Of a DNA stretch of 8,996 bases, positions 1 through 6,565 are shown in pieces. The notes under the pieces are model-generated. The model saw only the letters and a list, made by a program, of their open reading frames with translations, ran no database searches and was not told where the DNA came from. A program made the position numbers and the translations under genes. Source of the DNA: Anaerolineae bacterium (GTDB lineage: Bacteria; Chloroflexota; Anaerolineae; JAFGEY01); contig JAFGIE010000279.1 in the NCBI GenBank assembly GCA_016929775.1, positions 1 through 8,996 on the forward strand, read 5' to 3'. Numbering within the stretch: the first letter of the stretch is position 1; every line of letters starts with the position of its first letter.

Positions 1-58
1 AGTGTGACCCTGCGCCCCAGAGCTGGGCGCCACGTCGCAATCCGCGCACGCCAAGATC

Positions 59-64
59 AGGAGG
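59..64 (+). promoter_or_regulatory. Shine-Dalgarno that sets the start of the Yip1-like gene
   Basis: AGGAGG lies five bases before the ATG at 70. The same frame is open from an ATG at position 4, but that start has no visible ribosome binding site. It would also add 22 residues rich in Arg that do not resemble the family. I therefore place the start at 70. Confidence 0.8.
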
Positions 65-69
65 GCCCC

Positions 70-768
70 ATGTCTGAGCAAGCACCCCAGATCGTCGAAA
101 CCGCAGAGGCCCCCGCCTCCTTCCCCTGGAGCGAGGCCTGGCAGATGGCCTTGCTCCAGCCCTCCGTAGAGACCTATGGGACGCTGATCCGCGATCCCAA
201 AGCCTCCACCAACCGTGGCTTTGGTTGGGTCTGTGCCTGCACCTTGATCGGCTATGTCATCTCGGCGCTCCTTGGCCTGGCGTTCGGCGAGGTTTCGGGA
301 GGCACCCTAGACGTGGCAGCCCTCGCCGGCGCAGGGGCGATGGTCCTCTTCTGTGGCGCGCCAGTTGCCGTCCTGATCACCGTGATCGCGCTTGCGATCT
401 CGGCTGCATTCTCGCACCTGATCGCCAGGGCGTTGGGAGGAAGGGGTACGTACGGCACATTGATCTATGCGATCGCCTGTTACGCTGCGCCGATGGGCCT
501 GCTCGCGAGCCTGATCGGCGCGATCCCGTACCTTTCCTACCTCGTGTTCGTGCTCTCTGCATACGCGGTCGTGTTGAACGTGATCGCGATCCGGGCCGTC
601 CACGGCTTTGGGTGGGGGAAGGCGATCGTGTCGAGCGGCGTGGTCCTGGCATCCCTCTTGGTCTGCATCGCGATCGTGGTCATCGCCATGCTCTTGCTCC
701 TCGGTCCCGTGATCGGCGATGTCTTTTCGAACATCGTGGAGGAGCTATTGCTGACCCCGGTTCCCTAG
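70..768 (+). CDS. Yip1-domain integral membrane protein
   Basis: The protein has 232 residues. Seen: a soluble N-terminus of about 50 residues with the aromatic stretch PWSEAWQMALLQPSVETYGTLI (given here as residues 19-40), followed by about five hydrophobic segments near residues 54-73, 86-113, 131-152, 156-178 and 187-215. The stretch HLIARALGGRGTYG (116-129), then a PMGLL-type segment and a conserved-looking AVHGFGWGKAI (176-186), matches the layout of bacterial Yip1-domain proteins: an N-terminal 'P..ty..l..dP' motif, a 'lGG.G.y..l' loop and a 'vh..g.gkA' loop. Known: the bacterial members sit in the cytoplasmic membrane and mostly have no assigned function. Inferred: this one is also a membrane protein of unknown role. 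The upstream promoter is outside the window. A GC-rich hairpin follows the stop, and the next gene has its own promoter, so it is probably transcribed separately from the pair at 913-2428. Confidence 0.75.
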   Translation: MSEQAPQIVETAEAPASFPWSEAWQMALLQPSVETYGTLIRDPKASTNRGFGWVCACTLIGYVISALLGLAFGEVSGGTLDVAALAGAGAMVLFCGAPVAVLITVIALAISAAFSHLIARALGGRGTYGTLIYAIACYAAPMGLLASLIGAIPYLSYLVFVLSAYAVVLNVIAIRAVHGFGWGKAIVSSGVVLASLLVCIAIVVIAMLLLLGPVIGDVFSNIVEELLLTPVP

Positions 769-779
769 TCGGCGCCACC

Positions 780-798
780 CTGCGCGGCGCGCAGTCTT
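780..798 (+). terminator. Weak candidate intrinsic terminator
   Basis: CTGCGC (780-785) pairs with GCGCAG (789-794) around a three-base GGC loop and is followed by TCTT. It lies 11 bases after the stop of the Yip1-like gene and before the next promoter, as expected for a terminator. The stem is only six pairs and the T tract is poor, so the call is tentative. Confidence 0.35.
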
Positions 799-812
799 GC
801 TCCATCCCAGCT

Positions 813-841
813 TTGACATGCCCGGCGTCGTGTGCTACACT
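813..841 (+). promoter_or_regulatory. Sigma70-type promoter of the 913-2428 operon
   Basis: TTGACA at 813-818 and TACACT at 836-841 are separated by exactly 17 bases, and TGC directly precedes the -10 box (an extended -10). The -35 box is a perfect consensus match. Transcription should start near 848, leaving a leader of about 65 bases before the ATG at 913. The last 13 bases, GTGTGCTACACT and the base before, almost match the promoter at 8819-8847. Confidence 0.75.
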
Positions 842-861
842 GGACATAATCAGGGGCTGAA

Positions 862-897
862 CGGGGCGGGGATGCGGTTCGCGCCCGTCGCGCCCCG
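862..897 (+). promoter_or_regulatory. Stem-loop in the leader of the 913 gene
   Basis: CGGGGCG (862-868) and CGCCCCG (891-897) form a perfect seven-pair stem. The loop can fold further, with GCG at 874-876 able to pair with CGC shortly after. The stem ends three bases before the Shine-Dalgarno region (901-906), so it lies wholly within the predicted 5' leader. It could stabilise the message or tune translation. It matches no riboswitch family I recognise, and high GC content makes chance pairing possible. Confidence 0.3.
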
Positions 898-912
898 ACC
901 AGGAGACGAGCC

Positions 913-1620
913 ATGAGCGATGCAAGCAGCAGGCAAGACCTGTGGTGGCGCTGGGTGACCGCTAACGCGTTCGGCGAGCTGTTTGGGCTGGGACTGACCT
1001 TTGCCGCCGTCGGGGTGACCTTCCCGCGTCTGGAGGCCCTGCCCGGCGCGGCAGGCGTTCTGCTTGCGTTCGCCGTCGCCGTCGCCAGCGGTGCGATCGA
1101 AGCGACCGTGGTCGGCGTGGCGCAGTGGTGGGCCATGCGCCCCTGGTTCCCGGCGGTCACGCGGACTGCTTGGTGGCAGGCGACGTTGGCGGGGGCGCTG
1201 CTCGCCTACGTCGCGGGCTACCTGCCCTCCACCCTGATCGGGCTGGGTCAGCAGGCTGGCGGAGCGCCGGTTGCCGAACCCCCCCAAGGGGTCGTCCCGC
1301 TCCTCGCCGCCGGGATGGGCGCCGTTGCGGGCGCCGTGCTCTCGTTCGCGCAGTGGCTGGTCCTGCGCCGCCACGTCGCGCGCGCGGGCCTGTGGGTCCC
1401 GGCGAACGCGCTCGCCTGGCTGGTGGGGATGCCGGTCATCTTTTGGGCCATGGACGCCGTCTTTGCCGCCGGGTCGGCGCTGCAGTCTGCGCTCCTGCTG
1501 GCAGGGGCGCTCTATTTGACGGGCGCCATCGTCGGGGCCATTCACGGGGCGTTCCTGGTCAGGTTGGCGCCTCACCGGGCAGCGGCGCGCGCCGAACAGG
1601 AGTCGCTGGACCTCGAATGA
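913..1620 (+). CDS. Polytopic membrane protein with internally repeated QW..R units
   Basis: The protein has 235 residues. The start is supported by AGGAGA six bases upstream (901-906). Seen: six or so hydrophobic segments (around residues 20-38, 45-73, 90-110, 126-150, 163-185 and 192-215). Two copies of a unit begin with a small-residue helix, then a QW pair and a basic turn: residues 60-80 (GVAQWWAMRP) and 136-156 (SFAQWLVLRR). Each is followed 10-20 residues later by a W-rich helix start (TAWWQATLAG; GLWVPANALAW). A partial third copy (TGAIVGAIHGAFLVRL, 203-218) ends the membrane part. The C-terminal tail is charged. This repeat style occurs in uncharacterised multipass proteins of cyanobacteria and Chloroflexota, but I know no function for them. 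It is probably co-transcribed with the TIM-barrel gene 16 bases downstream, from the promoter at 813-841. Confidence 0.7.
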   Translation: MSDASSRQDLWWRWVTANAFGELFGLGLTFAAVGVTFPRLEALPGAAGVLLAFAVAVASGAIEATVVGVAQWWAMRPWFPAVTRTAWWQATLAGALLAYVAGYLPSTLIGLGQQAGGAPVAEPPQGVVPLLAAGMGAVAGAVLSFAQWLVLRRHVARAGLWVPANALAWLVGMPVIFWAMDAVFAAGSALQSALLLAGALYLTGAIVGAIHGAFLVRLAPHRAAARAEQESLDLE

Positions 1621-1636
1621 GGAAGGGAGGGCTGGG

Positions 1637-2428
1637 ATGGCAGCGGACGGCGAGGCGCTGCGGCGTGAGCTGGGAGGCGGTTTCTTTCTCTCTTCGATGA
1701 TGGGCATCACCGACGGCGCCTTTTGCGCACAGCGGAGCGCGGGCTGCGCGATGGTCCAGCTGGGCGCCTACCTGGCAGAGCCGACGGCGACGGCGGACGA
1801 GATCGGCTCACATGGCGATTCCTTCCTGCCCGCCGACCCGTCCGAGTGGACGGCTTTCCTGGCGCGCGAGTGCCGCGCCGCGAGGCAGAACGCCGACGTG
1901 CAGGTCTGCCTCAACCTGGCGGCGCTGGAGCTGGAAGCGGCGCTCGAAGCGGGAGCCTGCTTTGCCCGCGCTGGCGGCGACCTGCTCGAGCTGAACGCAC
2001 ACGGCGGCTACCGGCGCTACCTGGAGCAGGGCAAGCTGCGCGCCATGGTCGAACCGGAGCACCTGCCGGAGCTGTGCCGCTGGGCCCAAGCGCTGATTGG
2101 GCTCGAGATCCCGTTGATCGTCAAGTTCAGTGGGCAGAGCGATCGCCCGGCGCTGCTCTCCGCCGTGGAGCAGATGGCTGCATTGTCGGTCCCGGGCGTG
2201 CACGTCAACGTGCGCCGTGCGGAGGCCCGCGCGCCGGACGTGGATCTGGTGCGCACCGTGCGGGCGCGCTATCCGGGCCTGCTCCTGGTCAGCGGCTATG
2301 TGCGCGCCGCAGCCGACGCCGCTGCCTTGTTCGAGACGGGCGCCGACATGGTCGGCGTCGCCGATCCCGCCCGCCGAGATGCCGACTATATCCGTGCCCT
2401 CGCCGAGGCCACTGCGGCGAGCGCCTAG
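1637..2428 (+). CDS. Dihydrouridine-synthase-like TIM-barrel protein lacking the usual catalytic Cys
   Basis: The protein has 263 residues; GGAAGGGAGG (1621-1630) lies six bases before the ATG. Seen: an N-terminal MMGITDGAFC (21-30), the counterpart of the Dus 'PM.g.td.pfR' start; VQVCLNLAA (88-96); LELNAHGGYRRYLEQG (117-132) where Dus proteins carry the 'N..CP' or archaeal 'NAHCRQ' motif; IVKFSG (161-166) with the phosphate-side Lys; VHVNVRR (188-194); and LLVSGYVR...GADMVGVADPAR (216-246), the FMN phosphate-binding end of the barrel. It resembles the short archaeal nifR3-related group (about 240 residues) more than bacterial DusA/B/C (about 310-350), and has no room for the helical tRNA-binding domain. 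Known: Dus enzymes reduce uridine in tRNA using FMN, with the Cys as proton donor. Here that Cys position reads Gly, so I infer either a changed flavin-dependent reaction or a non-catalytic role. An early Cys (30) cannot be excluded as a substitute. It is probably the second gene of an operon with the membrane protein upstream. Confidence 0.7.
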   Translation: MAADGEALRRELGGGFFLSSMMGITDGAFCAQRSAGCAMVQLGAYLAEPTATADEIGSHGDSFLPADPSEWTAFLARECRAARQNADVQVCLNLAALELEAALEAGACFARAGGDLLELNAHGGYRRYLEQGKLRAMVEPEHLPELCRWAQALIGLEIPLIVKFSGQSDRPALLSAVEQMAALSVPGVHVNVRRAEARAPDVDLVRTVRARYPGLLLVSGYVRAAADAAALFETGADMVGVADPARRDADYIRALAEATAASA

Positions 2429-2436
2429 CGCGGCGA

Positions 2437-2474
2437 CTCGCTGGTTCCCACGGTCCTCCGTGGGAACCAGCGAG
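2437..2474. terminator. Bidirectional terminator hairpin between convergent genes
   Basis: CTCGCTGGTTCCCACGG (2437-2453) and CCGTGGGAACCAGCGAG (2458-2474) are perfect reverse complements of 17 bases with a four-base TCCT loop. The hairpin starts eight bases after the stop of the TIM-barrel gene and ends 35 bases before the stop of the protease gene on the other strand. It has no clear U tract on either side. The perfect long stem and the convergent setting make a shared terminator or mRNA 3'-end stabiliser the best reading. Confidence 0.8.
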
Positions 2475-2485
2475 GTGTATCCTAC

Positions 2486-2510
2486 GCCCGCGAGCGTCCG
2501 CCGCGCGGGC
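2486..2510 (-). terminator. Second weak hairpin after the protease stop codon
   Basis: GCCCGCG (2486-2492) pairs with CGCGGGC (2504-2510) across an 11-base loop. Read leftwards, this GC-rich hairpin includes the last base of the protease stop codon and precedes the stronger 17-bp hairpin. It could help terminate the leftward transcript. It has no U tract and may be chance in GC-rich DNA. Confidence 0.25.
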
Positions 2511-5500
2511 TACTCCTTTCCCTCGTCGATCACGGTCACCCTATCGCTGACCTGGAAGAGCCTGCCGCCGGTCAGCTCCCCGCTCACGGTCAGCTGGACC
2601 TCGCCCAGCGTGCCCTCCAGGTACGCGACCACGTCCTTCCAGTCGAACTTGACCAGCAGGTCGGGAATCCCGTCGCCGTCGTGGTCTCCCACCGTAACCG
2701 GATGCGGCTCCGCCGGGATCACACCCTCCAGGCGCACCGTCTTCACGTCGATCTCGGACACGTCGTACCCTTCGCCGAGCTCGATGTACGCGGTAGCCGA
2801 CTTGAGCTTGCCCTGCAGGTTCATGGTGTCCGGATCGAGGTCCAGCATCCCCGGCAGCACGTCGCGGACGAGGATCGTGATCTCGTCGCTGCCCGTCTGC
2901 CCGTCGCTGTCGGTGACCGTGAGCACGATCCGGTGCGCGCCCAGAGGTAGGTCGCTCAACCACAGCTCCGCACCGCTGCCCAGGTCGCCGCTCAGGCTCG
3001 AGCGCCAGGCAAAGAGCCCCGTCTCCCCGATCGCCTCATCCTCCGGATCCAGCGCGGCGCCTCGGAGCACGATCGTGCTCCCCGGGTCGTGCGTGCTCAT
3101 CGTCTCCGGCTCGACGATGGTCACGTGGGGTGCCCGCCCCGCCAGCGTGAACGCGCCGTCCGACTCGTCCTGCCTCGTGTTCACGCCGTCGGTGGCTGTG
3201 ACGCGCACCCGTGCCTGGGTGCTGCCCGGGTGGGCGAGCAGATCCTCCCCGCTGACCTCGATCTGGGTCGCATCCCAGTTCACGGCGATGACCCGCCACG
3301 TCTGCCCGTCGTCCGGGCTGTACTGCACCGTGTAGCGCAGCTCGTCGCCGTCCGCGTCCGACGCCATCCACGAGATGGTCAGCGGGTCGTCGACCGTCTC
3401 CCCGCCGTTCGGGGAGAGGACGGTCACCGTGGGCGCGTTGTCACTCACTGCGCGCGATGCCAGCTCGGTCTCGCCCTGCCGCAGTACGACGCGCGCTGCG
3501 GGGATGTACGGAAAGACCTCGGCAAAGACGATCAGTGGCTCGGGATCGGCGCCAGCCATCGCGCCGGCTGGGGTAAAGCTGTGCTCGTACACCACGTTGC
3601 CCTCGGCGTCCTCCAGCACCAGACTGTAGGCCCCTGGGTCCGCCAGGCTGTCGAGCTCGTGCTCGTACGAGCGCGCCACGAACTTGGCCTCGGGCTCGGC
3701 GGTGACGTAGAAGCGACCCAACTCGGCGCTCTGCTCCGTGAGATCGATGATCCCCGTGGCGTACAGGTACTCGCCGGCACTCACCCAGGTCAGTGCGCGC
3801 ATCTCAGCCGGGCCTGGCGCGTCTGCCGGGCTCAGCGTATCTCCCTCGCCCAGCGCATCTGCCCCGGCGGGCGCGTCCGCCTCGCTGAGCGTGCTCATGC
3901 CCGATAGGGTCCGCAGCTTGTTGAACAGGATGCGGTAGTTCCAGTCAGAGAACCACACCGGCCCATAGTAGGACATGATGTCCCCGTAGCCCTCCGGCTC
4001 GACGATCGCCAGTTCCCCGCCCGGCGGAGCCAACAAGCCATAGTAGGCATCCGTCTCGTCGTGGTCCGGCGCGGGCCGGTAGATGTGGCAGGTATACTCG
4101 TCCGGGTCACCTTCCTGGTGCGGGACGTCCTCCTCGTAGGGGTAGCCGCGATCTGGATTGTCCTCCCCGCCTGTGCACCACACGTGCCGCCGCCCAAAGT
4201 TGTGTCCCAGCTCGTGGGCCAGGATCGCGCTTCCATACGGCAGCGGCCAACCATTGCCCATCGTATCGGCCATGACACCTGCCGCCTCATCGCCGGGAAG
4301 ATTTCCCATGCCCACGACGTTGCCAGACTGCGACTCGGGGTGCACCATGCCATACCAGTGGTCCTCGCTGCAGGGGTCGGTGTGCCAAAAGTCCATGCCC
4401 GCCAGATCCATCAGCACGAACACATAGTCCCGGTCGAGGGTATAGACCATACCAGCGGACCCGCCGCTGGGGGACATCGTGCCGAGATGGTAGATCCCCA
4501 CGCCGTTGTCCCGGACCGGGTACATCCACTTGAAGAGGTTGACGATCGGCCAGAAGGTTGGCTCACTGATCTGGTAGGTCGTGGGGGAGGTATGCACCGG
4601 GACGAAGGTGATGCAAAAGTAGCCCGCCTCCTCAAAGGTCACCGTTTCTACCAGCTCGTTGTTGGAGACGTCGTATTCGTCGTACTCGCCGTTCGGGTCC
4701 AGCACACCCCTCAGCTCCACTGTGCCCGATCGCCATTCGGGTGGCAGCCGGAAGAGAAACGCGTCGTCCAGCTCGCCCCGGTCCCCGCCGTCCAGGTGCA
4801 GCGTGACTCGCCCCTCGAGGGGGTGCAGCGGAGAACCCGGGAGGGGCTGCCCATCCCGTGTGCCGTACAGCCGGGCGTCCACCAGGGGTACGTCCGCGTG
4901 CCCTGCCATGGCATGGAAGCGGACGTAGGTCGTCTTGCCCTTGATCAGGACCATCTCGTTCTTCAGGTTCTGGATCCCCTGCGTCACCTCCAGGTGCAGG
5001 GGGATCAGGTCGGTCATGACCGTCTCGTCCGAGCAACCGTAGGACGACCGGTTGCCCGCCAGGTCACGGGCGCGCACGCCGAACTCGTACGTGCCGGTGC
5101 CGTCCCACTGATCGTAGAGGGCAGAGGTACTGGTGGTCTCTGTCAGCCAGGGCTGATACTCCACACCCCAGGGGGTTTGGACCTGCACGTCATAGCTGGC
5201 AACGCCGCTCAGCGCGTCGTGGTACAGCCACTCGACGACGCAGGTCTGGGTGTTGGAAAAGCGCGGCGCGTCGAGCATGCACCCCTCCGGCGGCTCCGTG
5301 TCGATGCCGAACGGCCCCAGGTGGCTGGTATCGCCTGCATTGTGTGCCCGGTCGATGGCGCGCACGTGAAAGTACCACAGACCGTCGGGCCGGGGGAAGC
5401 CGCGTACGAGGTGCGACCACGTGTCTGTCTCCCCGTCGGGGATGGTGCCTGCCGCCCGGCTCCATTCATAGGAGCAGCCGATCACGCCGCTGCCAGCCCC

Positions 5501-6565
5501 ATCGTCGGCGCTCCACACCACCTCGATCGACGTGCGCGTCCACGCGCGCACCTCCGGATCGGAAGAGATCAACGTGGGTGCGGTCGGCGGTTCGGTGTCG
5601 ATCTGGTACGGCCCCAGGTGCACCGGCGTGGACCAGTTCCCGGCGTGATCCACCGTGCTAAAGTGCACGTACCACGCCCCGCCGGCGGTCGCCTGCAGCC
5701 AGACCTCGCCGCCAAGCGCGTCGTGGTCCACGACGTCGTCCGGCGAGTCCTCAGCGCCCTGCGTGAGGGCATACGAGTAGCCATCCACGCCGCTCAGGTT
5801 GTCGCTGGCGAAGTCCGTCCACACGAACACGACCCAGGCCTCGTTGCTCCATATCCAGGTCCCTGTTTCGTGGCTCGTGCACGCCAGATCGCTCGGGTTG
5901 GCGGGCGGCATGGCGTCGATCGCCACATAGTACATCGGGCTGGTCGCCACCTGCCCCCCCACGTCGGCGATCCGGAACTGGATCACGTTCTGGTCTGCCG
6001 AGTCCTGGTCGAACGGTACGCCGACTGCCGTGATCGTCTCATAGTTCGTCGTCCCGCTGCTGCCCGTGCACGAGGCGGGGAACCAAAGCCCACCCGCGCA
6101 CGAGCTGCCGTCGGTCGAGTAGCAGTACTCGGCGCTCTCGACGTCCAACCCCGAGCCGACGTCCGCCACCTCGACGCTGGCGGTCGGCTGCTGCGACGTT
6201 CCCAGACGTAGGGAGGATGCGTTTCGGGGGCAAAGTTCCGCCAGCCGCCCGGCGGCGGCTCGGCCGCCGTCCAGATCCGCACCCCACCGGCGCTCCAGTC
6301 CGCGGCGATGACGTCGAGAGCCGCGTCGCCGTCCACGCGCCCCAGGACCGCCCCGAAAAAGCCGCCCATCGTCGGAAGCCCGCTGCTCGCCGCCGTCCAC
6401 GTCGCGCCGCCATCCCCCAGCCAGACGTGGACGCCCCCGTCCACGCCCGCCAGGATGTCCAGGTCGCCGTCGTGGTCCACGTCGCCCAGGTCCAGGCTGG
6501 TCACCTTGATCGACGCCCCGATCGTCGCCGTCTCGGTCCAGCGCGGCTCCCGGTCGACCATCCAC
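2510..6565 (-). CDS. C-terminal frame of a giant secreted metzincin-type metalloprotease (Ig-like, protease and calcium-loop domains)
   Basis: The frame has 1351 codons, but the first 120 or so (6565 to about 6205) are an Arg/Gly-rich shadow of the FG-GAP frame. Real coding begins near residue 121. Seen: a 'GSGLD...YCYSTDG' module (127-218), three Ig/fibronectin-like modules ending in 'DTEPP' or 'D.AGN' motifs (about 219-325, 326-425, 426-518), then a domain opening LHLEVTQGIQNL (523-534). The zinc site is HELGHNFGRRH (784-794), with Met-turn GDIMSYYG (861-868) and WFSDWNY after it. A DAP-rich linker (about 889-920) is followed by 'SPNGGE' Ig-like modules (about 1043-1145 and 1146-1235) and a C-terminal domain (1239-1346) with the calcium loop DHDGDGIPD (1294-1302). 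Known: HExxHxxGxxH plus a Met-turn defines metzincin zinc peptidases. The exact peptidase family is uncertain. There is no own signal peptide, so it needs the upstream frame at 5983-8502 for export. No C-terminal anchor is seen. Confidence 0.75.
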   Translation of the reverse strand: MDGRPGAALDRDGDDRGVDQGDQPGPGRRGPRRRPGHPGGRGRGRPRLAGGWRRDVDGGEQRASDDGRLFRGGPGARGRRRGSRRHRRGLERRWGADLDGGRAAAGRLAELCPRNASSLRLGTSQQPTASVEVADVGSGLDVESAEYCYSTDGSSCAGGLWFPASCTGSSGTTNYETITAVGVPFDQDSADQNVIQFRIADVGGQVATSPMYYVAIDAMPPANPSDLACTSHETGTWIWSNEAWVVFVWTDFASDNLSGVDGYSYALTQGAEDSPDDVVDHDALGGEVWLQATAGGAWYVHFSTVDHAGNWSTPVHLGPYQIDTEPPTAPTLISSDPEVRAWTRTSIEVVWSADDGAGSGVIGCSYEWSRAAGTIPDGETDTWSHLVRGFPRPDGLWYFHVRAIDRAHNAGDTSHLGPFGIDTEPPEGCMLDAPRFSNTQTCVVEWLYHDALSGVASYDVQVQTPWGVEYQPWLTETTSTSALYDQWDGTGTYEFGVRARDLAGNRSSYGCSDETVMTDLIPLHLEVTQGIQNLKNEMVLIKGKTTYVRFHAMAGHADVPLVDARLYGTRDGQPLPGSPLHPLEGRVTLHLDGGDRGELDDAFLFRLPPEWRSGTVELRGVLDPNGEYDEYDVSNNELVETVTFEEAGYFCITFVPVHTSPTTYQISEPTFWPIVNLFKWMYPVRDNGVGIYHLGTMSPSGGSAGMVYTLDRDYVFVLMDLAGMDFWHTDPCSEDHWYGMVHPESQSGNVVGMGNLPGDEAAGVMADTMGNGWPLPYGSAILAHELGHNFGRRHVWCTGGEDNPDRGYPYEEDVPHQEGDPDEYTCHIYRPAPDHDETDAYYGLLAPPGGELAIVEPEGYGDIMSYYGPVWFSDWNYRILFNKLRTLSGMSTLSEADAPAGADALGEGDTLSPADAPGPAEMRALTWVSAGEYLYATGIIDLTEQSAELGRFYVTAEPEAKFVARSYEHELDSLADPGAYSLVLEDAEGNVVYEHSFTPAGAMAGADPEPLIVFAEVFPYIPAARVVLRQGETELASRAVSDNAPTVTVLSPNGGETVDDPLTISWMASDADGDELRYTVQYSPDDGQTWRVIAVNWDATQIEVSGEDLLAHPGSTQARVRVTATDGVNTRQDESDGAFTLAGRAPHVTIVEPETMSTHDPGSTIVLRGAALDPEDEAIGETGLFAWRSSLSGDLGSGAELWLSDLPLGAHRIVLTVTDSDGQTGSDEITILVRDVLPGMLDLDPDTMNLQGKLKSATAYIELGEGYDVSEIDVKTVRLEGVIPAEPHPVTVGDHDGDGIPDLLVKFDWKDVVAYLEGTLGEVQLTVSGELTGGRLFQVSDRVTVIDEGKE

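Noticed and set aside
1..770. Eighteen GATC sites in the first 770 bases, many within GCGATCGC-like strings
   Set aside because: Most fall where a codon ending in G precedes Ile ATC in a Leu/Ala/Val/Ile-rich membrane protein. Codon use explains them without a special motif.
4061..6211. Long + strand open frame (716 codons) over the protease gene
   Set aside because: It is antisense to clear Ig-like and metzincin coding, its composition is rich in Arg, His, Val and Gly, and it has no recognisable domain or ribosome binding site. High GC content leaves such antisense frames open.
6200..6240. Programmed -1 ribosomal frameshifting at the frame junction
   Set aside because: No X-XXY-YYZ heptamer is in phase. 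The CCCCC run is not in the right phase either, and I see no strong downstream stem. A one-base indel is simpler.
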